This document shows, piece by piece, positions 32,291 to 42,192 of a stretch of 52,376 nt of DNA. The position numbers were made by a program, and so were the translations under genes. The notes under the pieces were generated by a model. The model saw only the letters and a program-made list of their open reading frames with translations. It made no database searches and was not told the DNA's origin. Every line of letters starts with the position of its first letter. The stretch's first letter is position 1. The DNA comes from CAZUSO01 sp964622775 (GTDB lineage Bacteria > Bacteroidota > Bacteroidia > Chitinophagales > Chitinophagaceae), in assembly GCA_964622775.1 (NCBI GenBank), contig CAZUSO010000016.1:1-52376 (forward strand). Direction: 5' to 3'.

Positions 32291-35200
32291 ATGGCAGGAA
32301 AGTATTTAGAATACAAGCACTTGAATATGCCGTCTATTGAGCAGGAATGGCTTGAAAAATGGCAGCAGGGCAATTATTTTGAAAAAAGCATTACAAATCG
32401 CAATGGTGCGGTGCCTTTTGTTTTTTATGAAGGTCCGCCCAGTGCCAATGGTATGCCCGGTATCCATCATGTCATCAGCCGTACCCTGAAGGATCTGGTC
32501 TGCAGATATAAAACAATGCAGGGCTTCCAGGTAAAACGTAAGGCCGGATGGGATACACACGGATTACCTGTAGAACTTGGAGTGGAAAAAGAACTGGGCA
32601 TTACTAAGGAGGATATTGGTGCCAAAATTTCCGTAGAAGAATACAATAAGAAATGCCGTGAAGTGGTCATGCGCTTCAAAGATAAATGGGATGATTTGAC
32701 TCAAAAGATGGGCTATTGGGTGGATTTACATCATCCGTATATCACCTTTGAAAATGATTATATAGAATCGCTTTGGTGGGCACTTTCCGAATTATACAAA
32801 AAGGATCTGCTCTACAAAAGCGTCAGCATCCAGCCTTATTCCCCGGCGGCCGGTACCGGCCTCAGCTCGCATGAGCTGAATCAACCGGGCACCTATAAGA
32901 ATGTAAAAGACACTACAGCGGTAGTGATGTTCAGATCTTTGGACAATTCGAAATTTAAAACAGAAAACTCAACATCAGACGTTTTTTTCCTGGCCTGGAC
33001 AACCACGCCCTGGACTTTACCCTCCAACTGCGGACTAACCGTAGGCGCCAGTATTGACTACGTTCTGGTAAAGACTTTCAATCCATATACCGGCGCACCC
33101 TGCTTGGTAATCCTGGCGAAAACCCTGTTGCATAAATTCTTTCCGGAACACATTGACGAATGGAAAGAGGCGGAAAATAATGACTTGTTTGATGCCATCA
33201 CAAATTGGTTAGACCGGGATAATGATGAAAATCTGCTGGAAAATAATGCAGTGTTGAAAGCCGCATTTGACCATTTGCTAAAGAAAAAGCAGCTTCCTTA
33301 TAAAATCGTTCAGGAGCTCAAAGGCAAAGATCTGGAAGGTATCCGTTATGAACAGTTGCTCTCTTTTGAAAACAATAAACAGGAATTAAGCGGCGGCGAC
33401 CCTTTCCGGGTTATTCTCGGCGATTTCGTTACCACTGAAGATGGTACGGGCATTGTGCATACCGCACCGGCTTTTGGTGCAGATGACTTTAAAGTGGGCA
33501 AAGCCAATAATATTGGCATGTTCACCCTGGTGGATAAGCAAGGTCGGTTTATTGAAGGTTCCGGAGAATTTTCAGGACGATATGTAAAGAATTATAAGGA
33601 CGACCCGGATTATAAAGATGTGGACGTGGATATTGCAGTAAAGCTGAAATCATCTGGTCGTGCTTTTAAGATAGAAAAATACGAACATAGTTACCCGCAT
33701 TGCTGGCGCACCGACAAACCGGTAATTTATTATCCTCTGGATGCCTGGTTTATCAAGACTACGGCCTTAAAGGAACGGATGGTGGAGCTGAACAAAACCA
33801 TTAACTGGAAGCCCAAAGCAACGGGAGAAGGTCGTTTTGGCAACTGGCTGGAAAACATGGTGGACTGGAACCTGAGCCGCAGCCGCTTTTGGGGAACACC
33901 TTTGCCGATCTGGATTACCGAAGACGGAACGGAACAAAAATGTATTGGTTCCATAGCCGAATTGCAGGAAGCAATTAAACAGGCAATAGCTGCCGGTGTA
34001 ATGCCGGCGGACAGCGATATAGCCTTTTTAACGGCCGATCTGCATAAGCCTTTTGTGGATCGTATTATTTTGGTATCTGAACAGGGAAAAACGATGTATC
34101 GTGAGCCCGACCTGGTTGACGTATGGTTCGACAGCGGCGCCATGCCTTATGCACAATGGCATTTCCCTTTTGAAAACAAAGAGATATTCGCGCAGAATTA
34201 TCCTGCTGATTTTATCGCAGAAGGCGTGGATCAGACCCGCGGCTGGTTTTATACCTTACATGCTTTAGGGTCCTTACTGAAAGAAAGCGTGCAAAAAGAA
34301 TTGAACCGTGCAGGTATGAAAGCTGATGATGAAAAATACGACGGTCGCGCTTACAAGGCTGTTGTATCAAATGGTCTGGTGTTGGACAAGGCCGGCAATA
34401 AAATGAGTAAGCGTCTCGGCAATGTGGTGGATCCTTTTGAAACCATTGAAAAGTACAGCGCCGATGCCACCCGCTGGTATCTCATTACTAATGCTTCTCC
34501 CTGGGACAGCCTCCGTTTTGATATCGAAGGAATCAAAGAAGTACAGCGTAAGTTTTTCGGAACTTTATATAATACCTACCAGTTTTATGCTTTGTATGCC
34601 AATGTGGACGGATTTGCCTTTAAGGAATCTTATATCCCGTTGGAGCAAAGGCCGGAAATGGATCGTTGGATCCTTTCTTCCCTGCAAACATTAGTGCAGG
34701 AGGTAACCGATTCCATGAATGACTATGAACCGACACAGGCCGGCCGCGCCATAGAGCAATTTTTGGATGACCACCTCAGCAACTGGTATGTGCGCCTGTG
34801 TCGTCGCAGGTTTTGGAAAGGGGAATATGAGTATGATAAAATCTGTGCTTATCAAACCCTGTATGAATGTCTGGAAACGCTGTCATTGCTTATTGCGCCC
34901 ATTGCGCCTTTCTTTGCCGACTGGCTGTACAATAACCTGAATACAGTCTCCGGACGTATGGAAGCGCCTTCAGTGCATTTGACCGATTATCCGAAAGGCA
35001 AAGAGCAATATATTGATAAAGCCTTGGAAGAACGGATGCAGTTAGCCCAGGATATTTCCTCATTGGTTTTATCGCTTCGCAAAAAGGCTAATATAAAGGT
35101 ACGTCAGCCTTTAGAGAAAATACTGATCCCGGTATTGAACGAACAGGTTAAACAGCAAATCGAACAGGTAGCCGACATTATCTCATCTGAAGTAAATGTA

Positions 35201-35761
35201 AAAAAGGTTGCCTTTTTATCCGATTCAGAAAGTTTTATCCGAAAAAAAATCAAACCGGATTTTAAAGTATTGGGCAAAAAAGTGGGCAGTCAGATGAAAA
35301 CTGTTGCTCAGGCATTAGCCCGGATGGATCAGGCGGCTATTTCCGCCTTGGAAAAGAATAAAACCTATGAATTGGCGGTTGAGAACGGCGTGGTAAACAT
35401 CACCCCGGACGATGTGGAAATTTTGGCGGAAGATATACCCGGATGGTCCGTAGCCGCTAAAGACAACCTGACGGTTGCATTAGATATTGCGCTTACGCCG
35501 GAATTGATTGATGAGGGCAGTGCCCGCGAACTGATCAACCGGATTCAAAAAATCAGAAAGGACAGCGGATTAGCGCTTACAGACCGCATTTCTGTAAGTA
35601 TTGAAGAATATGACCCCTTAAAACCGGCAATAATCAAGTACAATAGCTATATTCGTTCAGAAATATTAGCAGACGCAATAATATGGACAGATCATCCTGA
35701 AAACGGCGTTGAGGTAGAAGTGAACAATGCAATTATTAAAGTGTTAATTACTAAAAATTAA
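32291..35761 (+). CDS. ileS: Isoleucine-tRNA ligase
   Basis: The ATG at 32291 is preferred over the upstream TTG-type frame opening because homology (YLEYKHLNMPSIEQEWLEKW) begins just after it; this gives 1156 residues, long as in the IleS type with HVISRT. Class I signatures: the HIGH-equivalent PPSANGMPGIHHV (residues 49-61) and KMSKR (704-708). The editing domain contains TTPWTLPSN, GTGIVHTAPAFG and DDF. The C-terminal anticodon-binding domain ends without the bacterial zinc finger, as usual for this type, which is often associated with lower mupirocin sensitivity (family knowledge). The dksA gene begins 5 bases after its stop. Confidence 0.97.
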   Translation: MAGKYLEYKHLNMPSIEQEWLEKWQQGNYFEKSITNRNGAVPFVFYEGPPSANGMPGIHHVISRTLKDLVCRYKTMQGFQVKRKAGWDTHGLPVELGVEKELGITKEDIGAKISVEEYNKKCREVVMRFKDKWDDLTQKMGYWVDLHHPYITFENDYIESLWWALSELYKKDLLYKSVSIQPYSPAAGTGLSSHELNQPGTYKNVKDTTAVVMFRSLDNSKFKTENSTSDVFFLAWTTTPWTLPSNCGLTVGASIDYVLVKTFNPYTGAPCLVILAKTLLHKFFPEHIDEWKEAENNDLFDAITNWLDRDNDENLLENNAVLKAAFDHLLKKKQLPYKIVQELKGKDLEGIRYEQLLSFENNKQELSGGDPFRVILGDFVTTEDGTGIVHTAPAFGADDFKVGKANNIGMFTLVDKQGRFIEGSGEFSGRYVKNYKDDPDYKDVDVDIAVKLKSSGRAFKIEKYEHSYPHCWRTDKPVIYYPLDAWFIKTTALKERMVELNKTINWKPKATGEGRFGNWLENMVDWNLSRSRFWGTPLPIWITEDGTEQKCIGSIAELQEAIKQAIAAGVMPADSDIAFLTADLHKPFVDRIILVSEQGKTMYREPDLVDVWFDSGAMPYAQWHFPFENKEIFAQNYPADFIAEGVDQTRGWFYTLHALGSLLKESVQKELNRAGMKADDEKYDGRAYKAVVSNGLVLDKAGNKMSKRLGNVVDPFETIEKYSADATRWYLITNASPWDSLRFDIEGIKEVQRKFFGTLYNTYQFYALYANVDGFAFKESYIPLEQRPEMDRWILSSLQTLVQEVTDSMNDYEPTQAGRAIEQFLDDHLSNWYVRLCRRRFWKGEYEYDKICAYQTLYECLETLSLLIAPIAPFFADWLYNNLNTVSGRMEAPSVHLTDYPKGKEQYIDKALEERMQLAQDISSLVLSLRKKANIKVRQPLEKILIPVLNEQVKQQIEQVADIISSEVNVKKVAFLSDSESFIRKKIKPDFKVLGKKVGSQMKTVAQALARMDQAAISALEKNKTYELAVENGVVNITPDDVEILAEDIPGWSVAAKDNLTVALDIALTPELIDEGSARELINRIQKIRKDSGLALTDRISVSIEEYDPLKPAIIKYNSYIRSEILADAIIWTDHPENGVEVEVNNAIIKVLITKN

Positions 35762-35766
35762 GTGCC

Positions 35767-36837
35767 ATGGCCACAAAAAAGAAAACAGCTTCGAAAACCG
35801 TAAAGCAAGTAGCGCCGGCCAAAAAAACGGTTGCTAAAAAATCTGCACCCGCTAAGAAGACTGTGGCTGCAAAAAAGGCGGCGCCTGTTAAAAAGGTGGC
35901 TGCTCCTGCCAAAAAAACTGTAACTGCTAAAAAGGTCGTTGCTAAAAAAACAGCGAAAAAGCCTGAACCGGCTAAAAAAGCGGCTCCCGCTAAAAAAGCA
36001 GCAGCTCCGGTCAAAAAAATAGTGGCTCCGGTCAAAAAAGTAGTGGCTAAAAAGTCTGTACCTGCAAAAAAAGAAATTGCCAAAAAACCGGAACCAGCTA
36101 AAAAAACAGCCATAAAAGGGGCTGTGAAGGGAACAACAAAAAAAGTGGTGTCTGCTACAAAAAAAACGGCCGCCTCTGCTAAGAAATCAGCACCCAAACC
36201 AGCGCCGGTAAAAAAGGTTGTAAAAAAATCTTTGCCGGTAAAGAAGATAATTAAAACGCCTCCGCAGGATTCGGTACGTGCGGAAATCCGCGATGCGGTC
36301 AGGACCAAACCCCGCATCGACAGCTCCAAACCTGCACCAATCATTGCACATCGCGTATTAGAAAAGAAGAAAAAATCAACAACAGAGGAACAAAAGCATA
36401 CAATGAAAGAATACAACCCATCAACCCGGTCCTTATTAGACGGCCTGGAGCATCAGGTAGGACCGGTGTATCGCTATAGCGATGAAGAACTGAACGAATT
36501 CAAAGAGCTTATCTTAAAAAGATTAGAAAGTGCACGCGAAAACCTGGCTTATTACCAGGCGCTGATTACCCGTAAAGGTGAAGCCGGAACTGAAGATACT
36601 GATAACCGCTTTAATCACATGGAGGACGGCAGCGGCGCTATGGAGCGGGAACAATTATCACAGCTTGCCGCCCGCCAGATCCAGTTTATCAACCACCTGG
36701 AAAAGGCATTGGTTCGTATCGAAAACAAAACCTACGGCATCTGCCGGGTTACCGGAAAGCTGATAGACAAGGCTCGCCTGCGTGCCGTACCACATGCCAC
36801 ACTGAGCATTGAAGCAAAAAATGTTATGAACAAATAA
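35767..36837 (+). CDS. DksA/TraR-family protein with a histone H1-like lysine-rich N-terminus
   Basis: The 356 residues fall in two parts. Residues 1 to about 205 are low-complexity, made of repeats like APAKKTV, KKVAAPAKK and KKPEPAKK, resembling histone H1 tails, likely to bind DNA or RNA. From about 215 onward is a DksA/TraR domain: RSLLDGLEHQVGPVYRYSDEEL, a coiled coil (LNEFKELILKRLESARENLA), HMEDGSGAMERE, then YGICRVTGKLIDKARLRAVP. The zinc finger is degenerate: of the usual four cysteines only the Cys of GICRV remains. DksA proteins act in the RNA polymerase secondary channel. It is translated right after ileS (5-bp gap) and ends at a strong terminator. Confidence 0.9.
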   Translation: MATKKKTASKTVKQVAPAKKTVAKKSAPAKKTVAAKKAAPVKKVAAPAKKTVTAKKVVAKKTAKKPEPAKKAAPAKKAAAPVKKIVAPVKKVVAKKSVPAKKEIAKKPEPAKKTAIKGAVKGTTKKVVSATKKTAASAKKSAPKPAPVKKVVKKSLPVKKIIKTPPQDSVRAEIRDAVRTKPRIDSSKPAPIIAHRVLEKKKKSTTEEQKHTMKEYNPSTRSLLDGLEHQVGPVYRYSDEELNEFKELILKRLESARENLAYYQALITRKGEAGTEDTDNRFNHMEDGSGAMEREQLSQLAARQIQFINHLEKALVRIENKTYGICRVTGKLIDKARLRAVPHATLSIEAKNVMNK

Positions 36838-36879
36838 AAGCATAATTATCCGCCGGAATTACTGCCGGCAAGTAATATT

Positions 36880-36920
36880 AAACCCGCCTCGTTTCACCAA
36901 CGAGGCGGGTTTGTTTATTT
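36880..36920 (+). terminator. Intrinsic terminator of the ileS-dksA unit
   Basis: Perfect 12-bp stem AAACCCGCCTCG / CGAGGCGGGTTT with a 9-base loop and a T-rich tail (TGTTTATTT). Confidence 0.9.
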
Positions 36921-37217
36921 GTTGTCCGGGATATTATTAGCCCGGCACATCCCGAATCGCTGTTCGGGATTAACCCCGAAAAGTATTGATAAAACAGGAT
37001 TTACAATCCTTTTTGCCGGTGGTGCACGAATCCGCATGTCAATGACTACAAGCGTTTGGGTATCATGCTGATGTTAAAGCGAGTGCCCTTCTGCGGGTTC
37101 AGGGTGACAGGCGCTTAAACATTATGCTGCTTTGCAACAACATTTTGCGGGTGTCATGACTTTTGACGCACTCCAACGATAAAAAGAACCGTCATTCCGC
37201 CTGAATGATTTACCGGC
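36921..37217. other. Intergenic region between dksA and dnaG
   Basis: No gene is seen. ATCCCGAATCGCTGTTCGGGAT near 36950 (its arms ATCCCGAA and TTCGGGAT) is a hairpin, followed by a REP-like copy at 36985-37018 and a CGTCATTCCG word near 37191 that is also present in the MITE-like element. Confidence 0.5.
36985..37018 (-). repeat. REP-like repeat, inverted partner of 46201-46235
   Basis: ATTGATAAAACAGGATTTAC followed by AATCCTTTTTGCCG. The reverse complement matches 46201-46235 with one substitution and one indel over 34 bases. The core AGGATT...AATCCT is a small palindrome. Confidence 0.7.
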
Positions 37218-39152
37218 TTATTTGATGATAACGATCTGAAGTAAATCCTTTTCACGCTCTTTAAGCGTTTTGTGCACTTTCATCAGGATTGCTATTTGCG
37301 AAATATCCCTTTCCTTTTCGATTTGCAGAAGATTTCGCTGCAGGAGCTTCCGGATAACCTTGAGCTCAAAATAGGCTAAGGAACTCTCTACTTCGGCTAA
37401 GTAATTTTTTTCGCCAAATGCAACCTCGATCTTAAACATATCCATCCAGTTATGGCTGGGTTCTGCTGTGTCGATAAGTAAACCGGCAGACTGCTCCCGG
37501 ATTGTTTTATCCGTATGGGCGCTGAAATATTTGTGATCTGGAATCTCATGGTGCTTTTTCCAGTAATCAAAATATTCCCGGGTCATTTGTTTAGCTGTTT
37601 CCTGCTCCAGGATGTCAATGTCTATCCGGTCGAAAATAGCTTCAGCTACGGTACCTGCCGCTCCGAAGGGCTTTCCGCCGTATTCTAACAACAGCCTCAG
37701 TAATTGCCATTCTTCCTGATGCCTGCCCCGGAGTGCATCTGTTGCAAGCCCGGGATCTTCCTGCCCCGGTTGTTCTGCCGTTTCCGGCGTATCCTGCCGG
37801 GCAACCGGCTCCCGTTCCCTGTTACGCTGCAACTGCGTAACCTGGTCGCGGATATATTTATTGACCAGATTAATCAGACCCTCTTCCTCAATATCCAACT
37901 GACGGGCGCTTTCCCGGATATAATGCTGCTGAAGCGAGAAATCTTCTACTTTATTAATCTTCGAAATCGTTTCGGCAATTTCATTGACTAATTTGGATTT
38001 TTTTACCGGGTCGTTGCCAATTTCCTGAAGCCCTACTTCTAACCGGAATCCGATGACATCCCGCTTGTTATTTTTAATAAAATCTTCAAAAACCGTGACG
38101 CCTTTTTTTTGCAGAAAGCTGTCCGGGTCTTCCCCTTCCGGCAACAAGACCAATTGCACATTAAAGCTATCCGACAACGCCATGTCCAATCCGCGAAGCG
38201 CGGCTTTAATGCCCGCAGCATCTCCGTCATATAAAATGGTCAGATTTTTGGTCAGATTGCTAATGAGCTTGAGCTGCCCTTCCGTAAGGGAAGTGCCGCT
38301 GGAAGCCACCACATTGGTAACACCGGCCTGATGCAGCGAAATGACATCCGTATAACCCTCGACCAACAGGCATTCATTCTGCTTATGGATACTTTGCCTG
38401 GACTGATACAGCCCGTACAGTATCTTGTTTTTTACATAAAGCTCGTTTTCCGGCGTGTTGATATATTTAGGCGCATGCTCCGATTTTTTCAGGATACGTG
38501 CGCCAAAACCGACGATTCTTCCCGTAGCGCTGAATATTGGAAACATCACCCGTCCGCGGTAATTATCATAAGACCTGCCGTCGCGGATCCTGATAAGGCC
38601 GGCGCGTTCTAATATATCCGCCTGGTATCCTTTTGCCAGGGCTGCTTTTGTAAATGCATCCCATTGATCTAAACAATAGCCTAAGCGAAACTGCCGGATT
38701 ATTTCTTCCCGGAATCCCCGTTCCCGGAAATAGCCGCCGCCAATAATCTTACCATCCTCGTCCTGGTGCAATATGTCTTCAAAATAGCTTGCAGCAAATT
38801 CATTGACAATCCGCAGACTTTCTTCAATCTGTTGCTGTTGCTTATATTCTTCGCTGCTTTCTGTTTCCTGAAGGTCTATCTGGTAATATTTCGCCAGCCA
38901 GCGGATAGCTTCCACGAAGGAAAATTTTTCGTATTCTTCAATGAAAGAAACGACATCGCCGCCTTTTCCGCAACCGAAGCATTTATATATCCCTTTGACG
39001 GGATTTACATTAAAGGAGGGCGTTTTTTCATTGTGAAACGGACAATTGGAAATGTAATTGACCCCTCTTCTGCGCAGTTTGATAAACTGGCCGATCACTT
39101 CCACGATATCGGCGCGGCTGATGACTTGTTGTATGGATTCGGCTGCAATCAT
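37218..39152 (-). CDS. dnaG: DNA primase
   Basis: DnaG makes RNA primers at the replication fork. It has 644 residues. The CHC2 zinc finger is complete: Cys37, His40, Cys58, Cys61 (CPFH and KCFGCGKGG). The RNA-polymerase/TOPRIM core has LLVEGYTDVISLHQAG (catalytic Glu) and ILYDGDAAGIKA (Asp pair). A variable Gln/Glu/Pro-rich linker (about 445-475) leads to the C-terminal helicase-binding region. The start ATG is at 39150-39152. In many bacteria dnaG sits with rpsU and rpoD; here it is alone. No terminator was seen beyond its end. Confidence 0.97.
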   Translation of the reverse strand: MIAAESIQQVISRADIVEVIGQFIKLRRRGVNYISNCPFHNEKTPSFNVNPVKGIYKCFGCGKGGDVVSFIEEYEKFSFVEAIRWLAKYYQIDLQETESSEEYKQQQQIEESLRIVNEFAASYFEDILHQDEDGKIIGGGYFRERGFREEIIRQFRLGYCLDQWDAFTKAALAKGYQADILERAGLIRIRDGRSYDNYRGRVMFPIFSATGRIVGFGARILKKSEHAPKYINTPENELYVKNKILYGLYQSRQSIHKQNECLLVEGYTDVISLHQAGVTNVVASSGTSLTEGQLKLISNLTKNLTILYDGDAAGIKAALRGLDMALSDSFNVQLVLLPEGEDPDSFLQKKGVTVFEDFIKNNKRDVIGFRLEVGLQEIGNDPVKKSKLVNEIAETISKINKVEDFSLQQHYIRESARQLDIEEEGLINLVNKYIRDQVTQLQRNREREPVARQDTPETAEQPGQEDPGLATDALRGRHQEEWQLLRLLLEYGGKPFGAAGTVAEAIFDRIDIDILEQETAKQMTREYFDYWKKHHEIPDHKYFSAHTDKTIREQSAGLLIDTAEPSHNWMDMFKIEVAFGEKNYLAEVESSLAYFELKVIRKLLQRNLLQIEKERDISQIAILMKVHKTLKEREKDLLQIVIIK

Positions 39153-39223
39153 TTTTCTCCTGCGAAATTAACAAAATCGTTCGCGCGGTGCTAATTTAAA
39201 AATGGAATAAAGGGGAATGATTT

Positions 39224-39231
39224 TATATTTG
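39224..39231 (+). promoter_or_regulatory. Candidate -7 box for the DUF445-like gene
   Basis: TATATTTG matches TAnnTTTG, 15 bases before the ATG at 39247. Its position also argues against a start further upstream at 39217. Confidence 0.45.
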
Positions 39232-39246
39232 CCTAAAATTGCCCGG

Positions 39247-39795
39247 ATGATTTATTTTTTCCCGCTGATTGCTGCGCTGGCCGGCTGGCTGCTGAATAAA
39301 ATACTGGTTTTCTTTTTCCTTAATCATAAATTACCACGACTTCGCGAACCGATTGCCGATGCTGCGGCACAATATGCTTTAAAGGAAATTGATTTGCATA
39401 AAATTGCAGTGATCATTGCCGATACCAAAAACATAAGCCCGTTACTGCCGGCTATTGAAGCACATGTAGAGGTGTTGCTTCGGGAAAAAATTAAGGAAAA
39501 AATTCCGGTGCTGGCTGCTTTGATGGGTGATAAAACCATCAATAAAATCAAAACAGCCATCATGGAAGAGTTAGCCCTTGCATTGCCTAAGCTGATTATT
39601 CAGTTAGGTGATAATGTAAAGATTCATGTCAGGATAGAGGAAGCAGTGCGGGATAAAATCAGAGCAACGGATATAGCTTTATTGAAAAAATCATTACAAA
39701 AACCGATACAATATATCGAACTTGCAGGGGTGTTTTCGGGTTTTTTGATCGGACTGATTTTACTGCTTCTGATGATTTGTAATAAGCAGTTTTAA
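39247..39795 (+). CDS. DUF445-family membrane protein
   Basis: With the ATG at 39247 the protein has 182 residues. An N-terminal membrane segment (FFPLIAALAGWLLNKILVFFF) contains the GWLtN-like motif of the DUF445/YheB family, followed by an amphipathic middle part (EIDLHKIAVIIADTKNISPL, EAHVEVLLREKIKEKIPVLA, MGDKTINKIKTAIMEELALA) and a C-terminal membrane helix (GFLIGLILLLLMIC). Both ends are therefore membrane-anchored. Function is unknown in the family. It is followed 64 bp later by the HMG-CoA lyase-like gene on the same strand and may be co-transcribed. Confidence 0.7.
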   Translation: MIYFFPLIAALAGWLLNKILVFFFLNHKLPRLREPIADAAAQYALKEIDLHKIAVIIADTKNISPLLPAIEAHVEVLLREKIKEKIPVLAALMGDKTINKIKTAIMEELALALPKLIIQLGDNVKIHVRIEEAVRDKIRATDIALLKKSLQKPIQYIELAGVFSGFLIGLILLLLMICNKQF

Positions 39796-39859
39796 GTCAA
39801 AATGACTCTCGCCAATGCCGGAATGAATAATTAAAAATTAACAATACAACTTCTTTTAT

Positions 39860-40705
39860 ATGAAACTTGTTGAATGTCCGCGGGATGCCATGCAGGGTTG
39901 GGCGCATTTTATTTCCACTGAAAAAAAGGTAAAATACCTGAATCAATTATTAAAAGTAGGCTTTGATATATTGGATTTCGGATCTTTCGTTTCGCCCAAA
40001 GCCATACCTCAGCTGGCTGATACGCGGGAGGTGATTCCTCAGTTAGATTTGTCCGGAACTAACACCGAATTGCTGGCCATCATTGCCAATGTGCGGGGAG
40101 CGGAGGAAGCTATACAGTATGACGAAATCGCCTGCCTGGGTTTTCCATTCTCTATTTCGGAAACCTTCCAGTTACGCAACACCAATAAGACCATTGCCGA
40201 ATCATTGCTACAGGTGGAAGCCATACAAAACCTTTGTGTTCAGCATAAAAAGAAGGCTGTCCTCTATATTTCCATGGGTTTTGGCAATCCTTACGGCGAT
40301 GAATACAATGCTGAAACCGCCATCCGCTGGTTTGAAAAACTTCGCGATATGGGCATCAGGATAATTGCTATGGCGGATACGGTGGGGCTGGCCGACCCTC
40401 AAACAATACGCTATATCTATTCCAGGCTGATTCCGGAATTTCCGGATGTGGAGATTGGCGCACACTTTCATTCCACGCCACAACATTGGGAGGAAAAGAT
40501 TAAAAGTGCCTATGATGAAGGTTGCCGGCGATTCGACAGTTCCATAAAGGGAATCGGAGGATGCCCGATGGCCGAAGACGACCTGGTGGGTAATATTGCC
40601 ACGGAAAATATCCTCCAGTTTGCAGACCGGAATCATATTGAGCTTCAGATTGACCGTAAGGCATTTATGGAAGCCATGATTATGGCGGATGAGCTGTTTG
40701 TGTGA
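39860..40705 (+). CDS. Hydroxymethylglutaryl-CoA lyase-like enzyme
   Basis: This 281-residue TIM-barrel enzyme of the HMGL-like family probably cleaves HMG-CoA to acetyl-CoA and acetoacetate in leucine degradation. The start is MKLVECPRDAMQGW, a variant of the usual E.gPRDG.Q motif. Metal ligands appear in GAHFHST (HxH) and the N-terminal Asp, and the catalytic Cys in GIGGCPMAEDD. VSPKAIPQLADT and ISMGFGNPYGDEY are also family-like. It is slightly shorter than typical. No other leucine-pathway gene is adjacent. A related HMGL-family substrate cannot be excluded. Confidence 0.85.
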   Translation: MKLVECPRDAMQGWAHFISTEKKVKYLNQLLKVGFDILDFGSFVSPKAIPQLADTREVIPQLDLSGTNTELLAIIANVRGAEEAIQYDEIACLGFPFSISETFQLRNTNKTIAESLLQVEAIQNLCVQHKKKAVLYISMGFGNPYGDEYNAETAIRWFEKLRDMGIRIIAMADTVGLADPQTIRYIYSRLIPEFPDVEIGAHFHSTPQHWEEKIKSAYDEGCRRFDSSIKGIGGCPMAEDDLVGNIATENILQFADRNHIELQIDRKAFMEAMIMADELFV

Positions 40706-40854
40706 GGTAAGATGCATACAGCCGGCCATGGGGATACCCGTAGTTCCTAATTTCAAATGACACCGTTTTTTTTATGAAAAAATAATATTGCGCTATCAAA
40801 ATTGCGGTTAACTTGCCTCGTTTTTATACACTTGTATAATACAAACCGATTTCA

Positions 40855-42192
40855 TTGTCCTATCAAGAAGCTATTGACTATCTGATGCAGCGCCTGCCTA
40901 TGTTTGCACGCGTTGGCAATTCTGCCGTCAAGTATGGTCTCCGAAATATAATCGCTTTATGTGAAGCGCTGGGCAATCCCCAGGAGAACAAAAAATTTAT
41001 CCATATTGCCGGCACAAACGGTAAGGGCAGCACCAGCCATATCCTGGCCGCTACCCTGCAGCAGGCAGGCTATAAAACGGGGCTCTACACATCGCCTCAC
41101 TTAGTGGATTTAAGGGAGCGGGTGCGCATTAACGGCCTGCCCGTAAGTAAAGAATATGTGGTTCGGTTTATTGAAAAGGTGAAGCCATTGGTGGAAACTA
41201 TCAAGCCTTCTTATTTCGAGCTGAATGTAGCGATGGCCTATTGTGCTTTTGCTGATGAAAATGTGGATGTGGCCGTCATAGAAACCGGATTGGGCGGTCG
41301 TATGGACAGCACTAATATCATTCGGCCGGCCTTATCAGTCATTACTAATATCAGTTACGACCATGTGAATATATTAGGAAATACCCTGGCGGAAATTGCC
41401 GGAGAAAAGGCTGGTATTATTAAGGACGATGTACCTGTGGTAATCGGAGAAACACATTCGGAAACAGAAGGTGTTTTTTTCAGGGAAGCGCTGAAACATC
41501 ATTCGCCGGTTTACTTTGCCGATTCGGTTTGGGATCTCGTTAAATCGGGAAGAAATACGGATACCCAGCAATTCAAGGCTATACATCGCCCCACAAAGCA
41601 TATTTACCTTATCACGACGGACCTTCTGGGAAATTACCAGTCTGCAAATATCATTACGTCCCTTGCTGCCGTGGAGGTTTTGCAGCAGTTGGGTTGGGAA
41701 GTAAGTATTGACACCTGCGTCAGGGCATTGCAGTCGGTAAAAAGCACAACCGGCCTGCGGGGACGCTGGGACCGGATAAGCAGCGAACCGGATATCATCC
41801 TGGATGTGGCGCATAACCCTGCAGGCATGGCTTTGACCATGGAAAACCTACAGGCTTTAGGAGAGCATAAAACGACCTTTGTCCGCCATATCGTATGCGG
41901 ATTTGTAAAAGATAAAGATGTATCGGCCACTTTAAAGCAAATGCCAACTAATGCCCGTTATTATTTTACCCAAGCCGATATGCCCCGTGCCTTAGAAGCC
42001 GCATCGTTGCTGGAGCTGGCCGTGCACAACGGCCTGAATGGCGCCTGTTTTTCCCATGTATCCGATGCCGTTCGGGCTGCCGTACAACAGGCTGATACGG
42101 AAGATGTCATCCTGATTACCGGCAGCTTTTATATTGTCGGGGAGGCTATACCTTTCTTAGAGGAATATTTGCATAAACCCGAAGCATTATAA
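40855..42192 (+). CDS. folC: Folylpolyglutamate synthase / dihydrofolate synthase
   Basis: FolC adds glutamate to dihydropteroate and folates. Homology begins right at the frame start (SYQEAIDYLMQRLPMFARVG), which makes the TTG at 40855 the best start codon; no in-frame ATG precedes the conserved part. The 445 residues have the ATP loop HIAGTNGKGSTSH, ETGLGGRMDSTN, ITNISYDHVNILG, a Lys in EKAGIIK (carbamylation site) and the C-terminal ILDVAHNPAGM. It converges with tgt: both stop codons lie in the single hexamer TTATAA at 42187-42192. Confidence 0.95.
   Translation: MSYQEAIDYLMQRLPMFARVGNSAVKYGLRNIIALCEALGNPQENKKFIHIAGTNGKGSTSHILAATLQQAGYKTGLYTSPHLVDLRERVRINGLPVSKEYVVRFIEKVKPLVETIKPSYFELNVAMAYCAFADENVDVAVIETGLGGRMDSTNIIRPALSVITNISYDHVNILGNTLAEIAGEKAGIIKDDVPVVIGETHSETEGVFFREALKHHSPVYFADSVWDLVKSGRNTDTQQFKAIHRPTKHIYLITTDLLGNYQSANIITSLAAVEVLQQLGWEVSIDTCVRALQSVKSTTGLRGRWDRISSEPDIILDVAHNPAGMALTMENLQALGEHKTTFVRHIVCGFVKDKDVSATLKQMPTNARYYFTQADMPRALEAASLLELAVHNGLNGACFSHVSDAVRAAVQQADTEDVILITGSFYIVGEAIPFLEEYLHKPEAL

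Noticed and set aside
35751..36416. Minus-strand ORF of 221 residues opposite dksA
   Set aside because: Its Phe/Leu/Ala repeats are the antisense of the lysine-rich AAA/GCT codons of the dksA tail.
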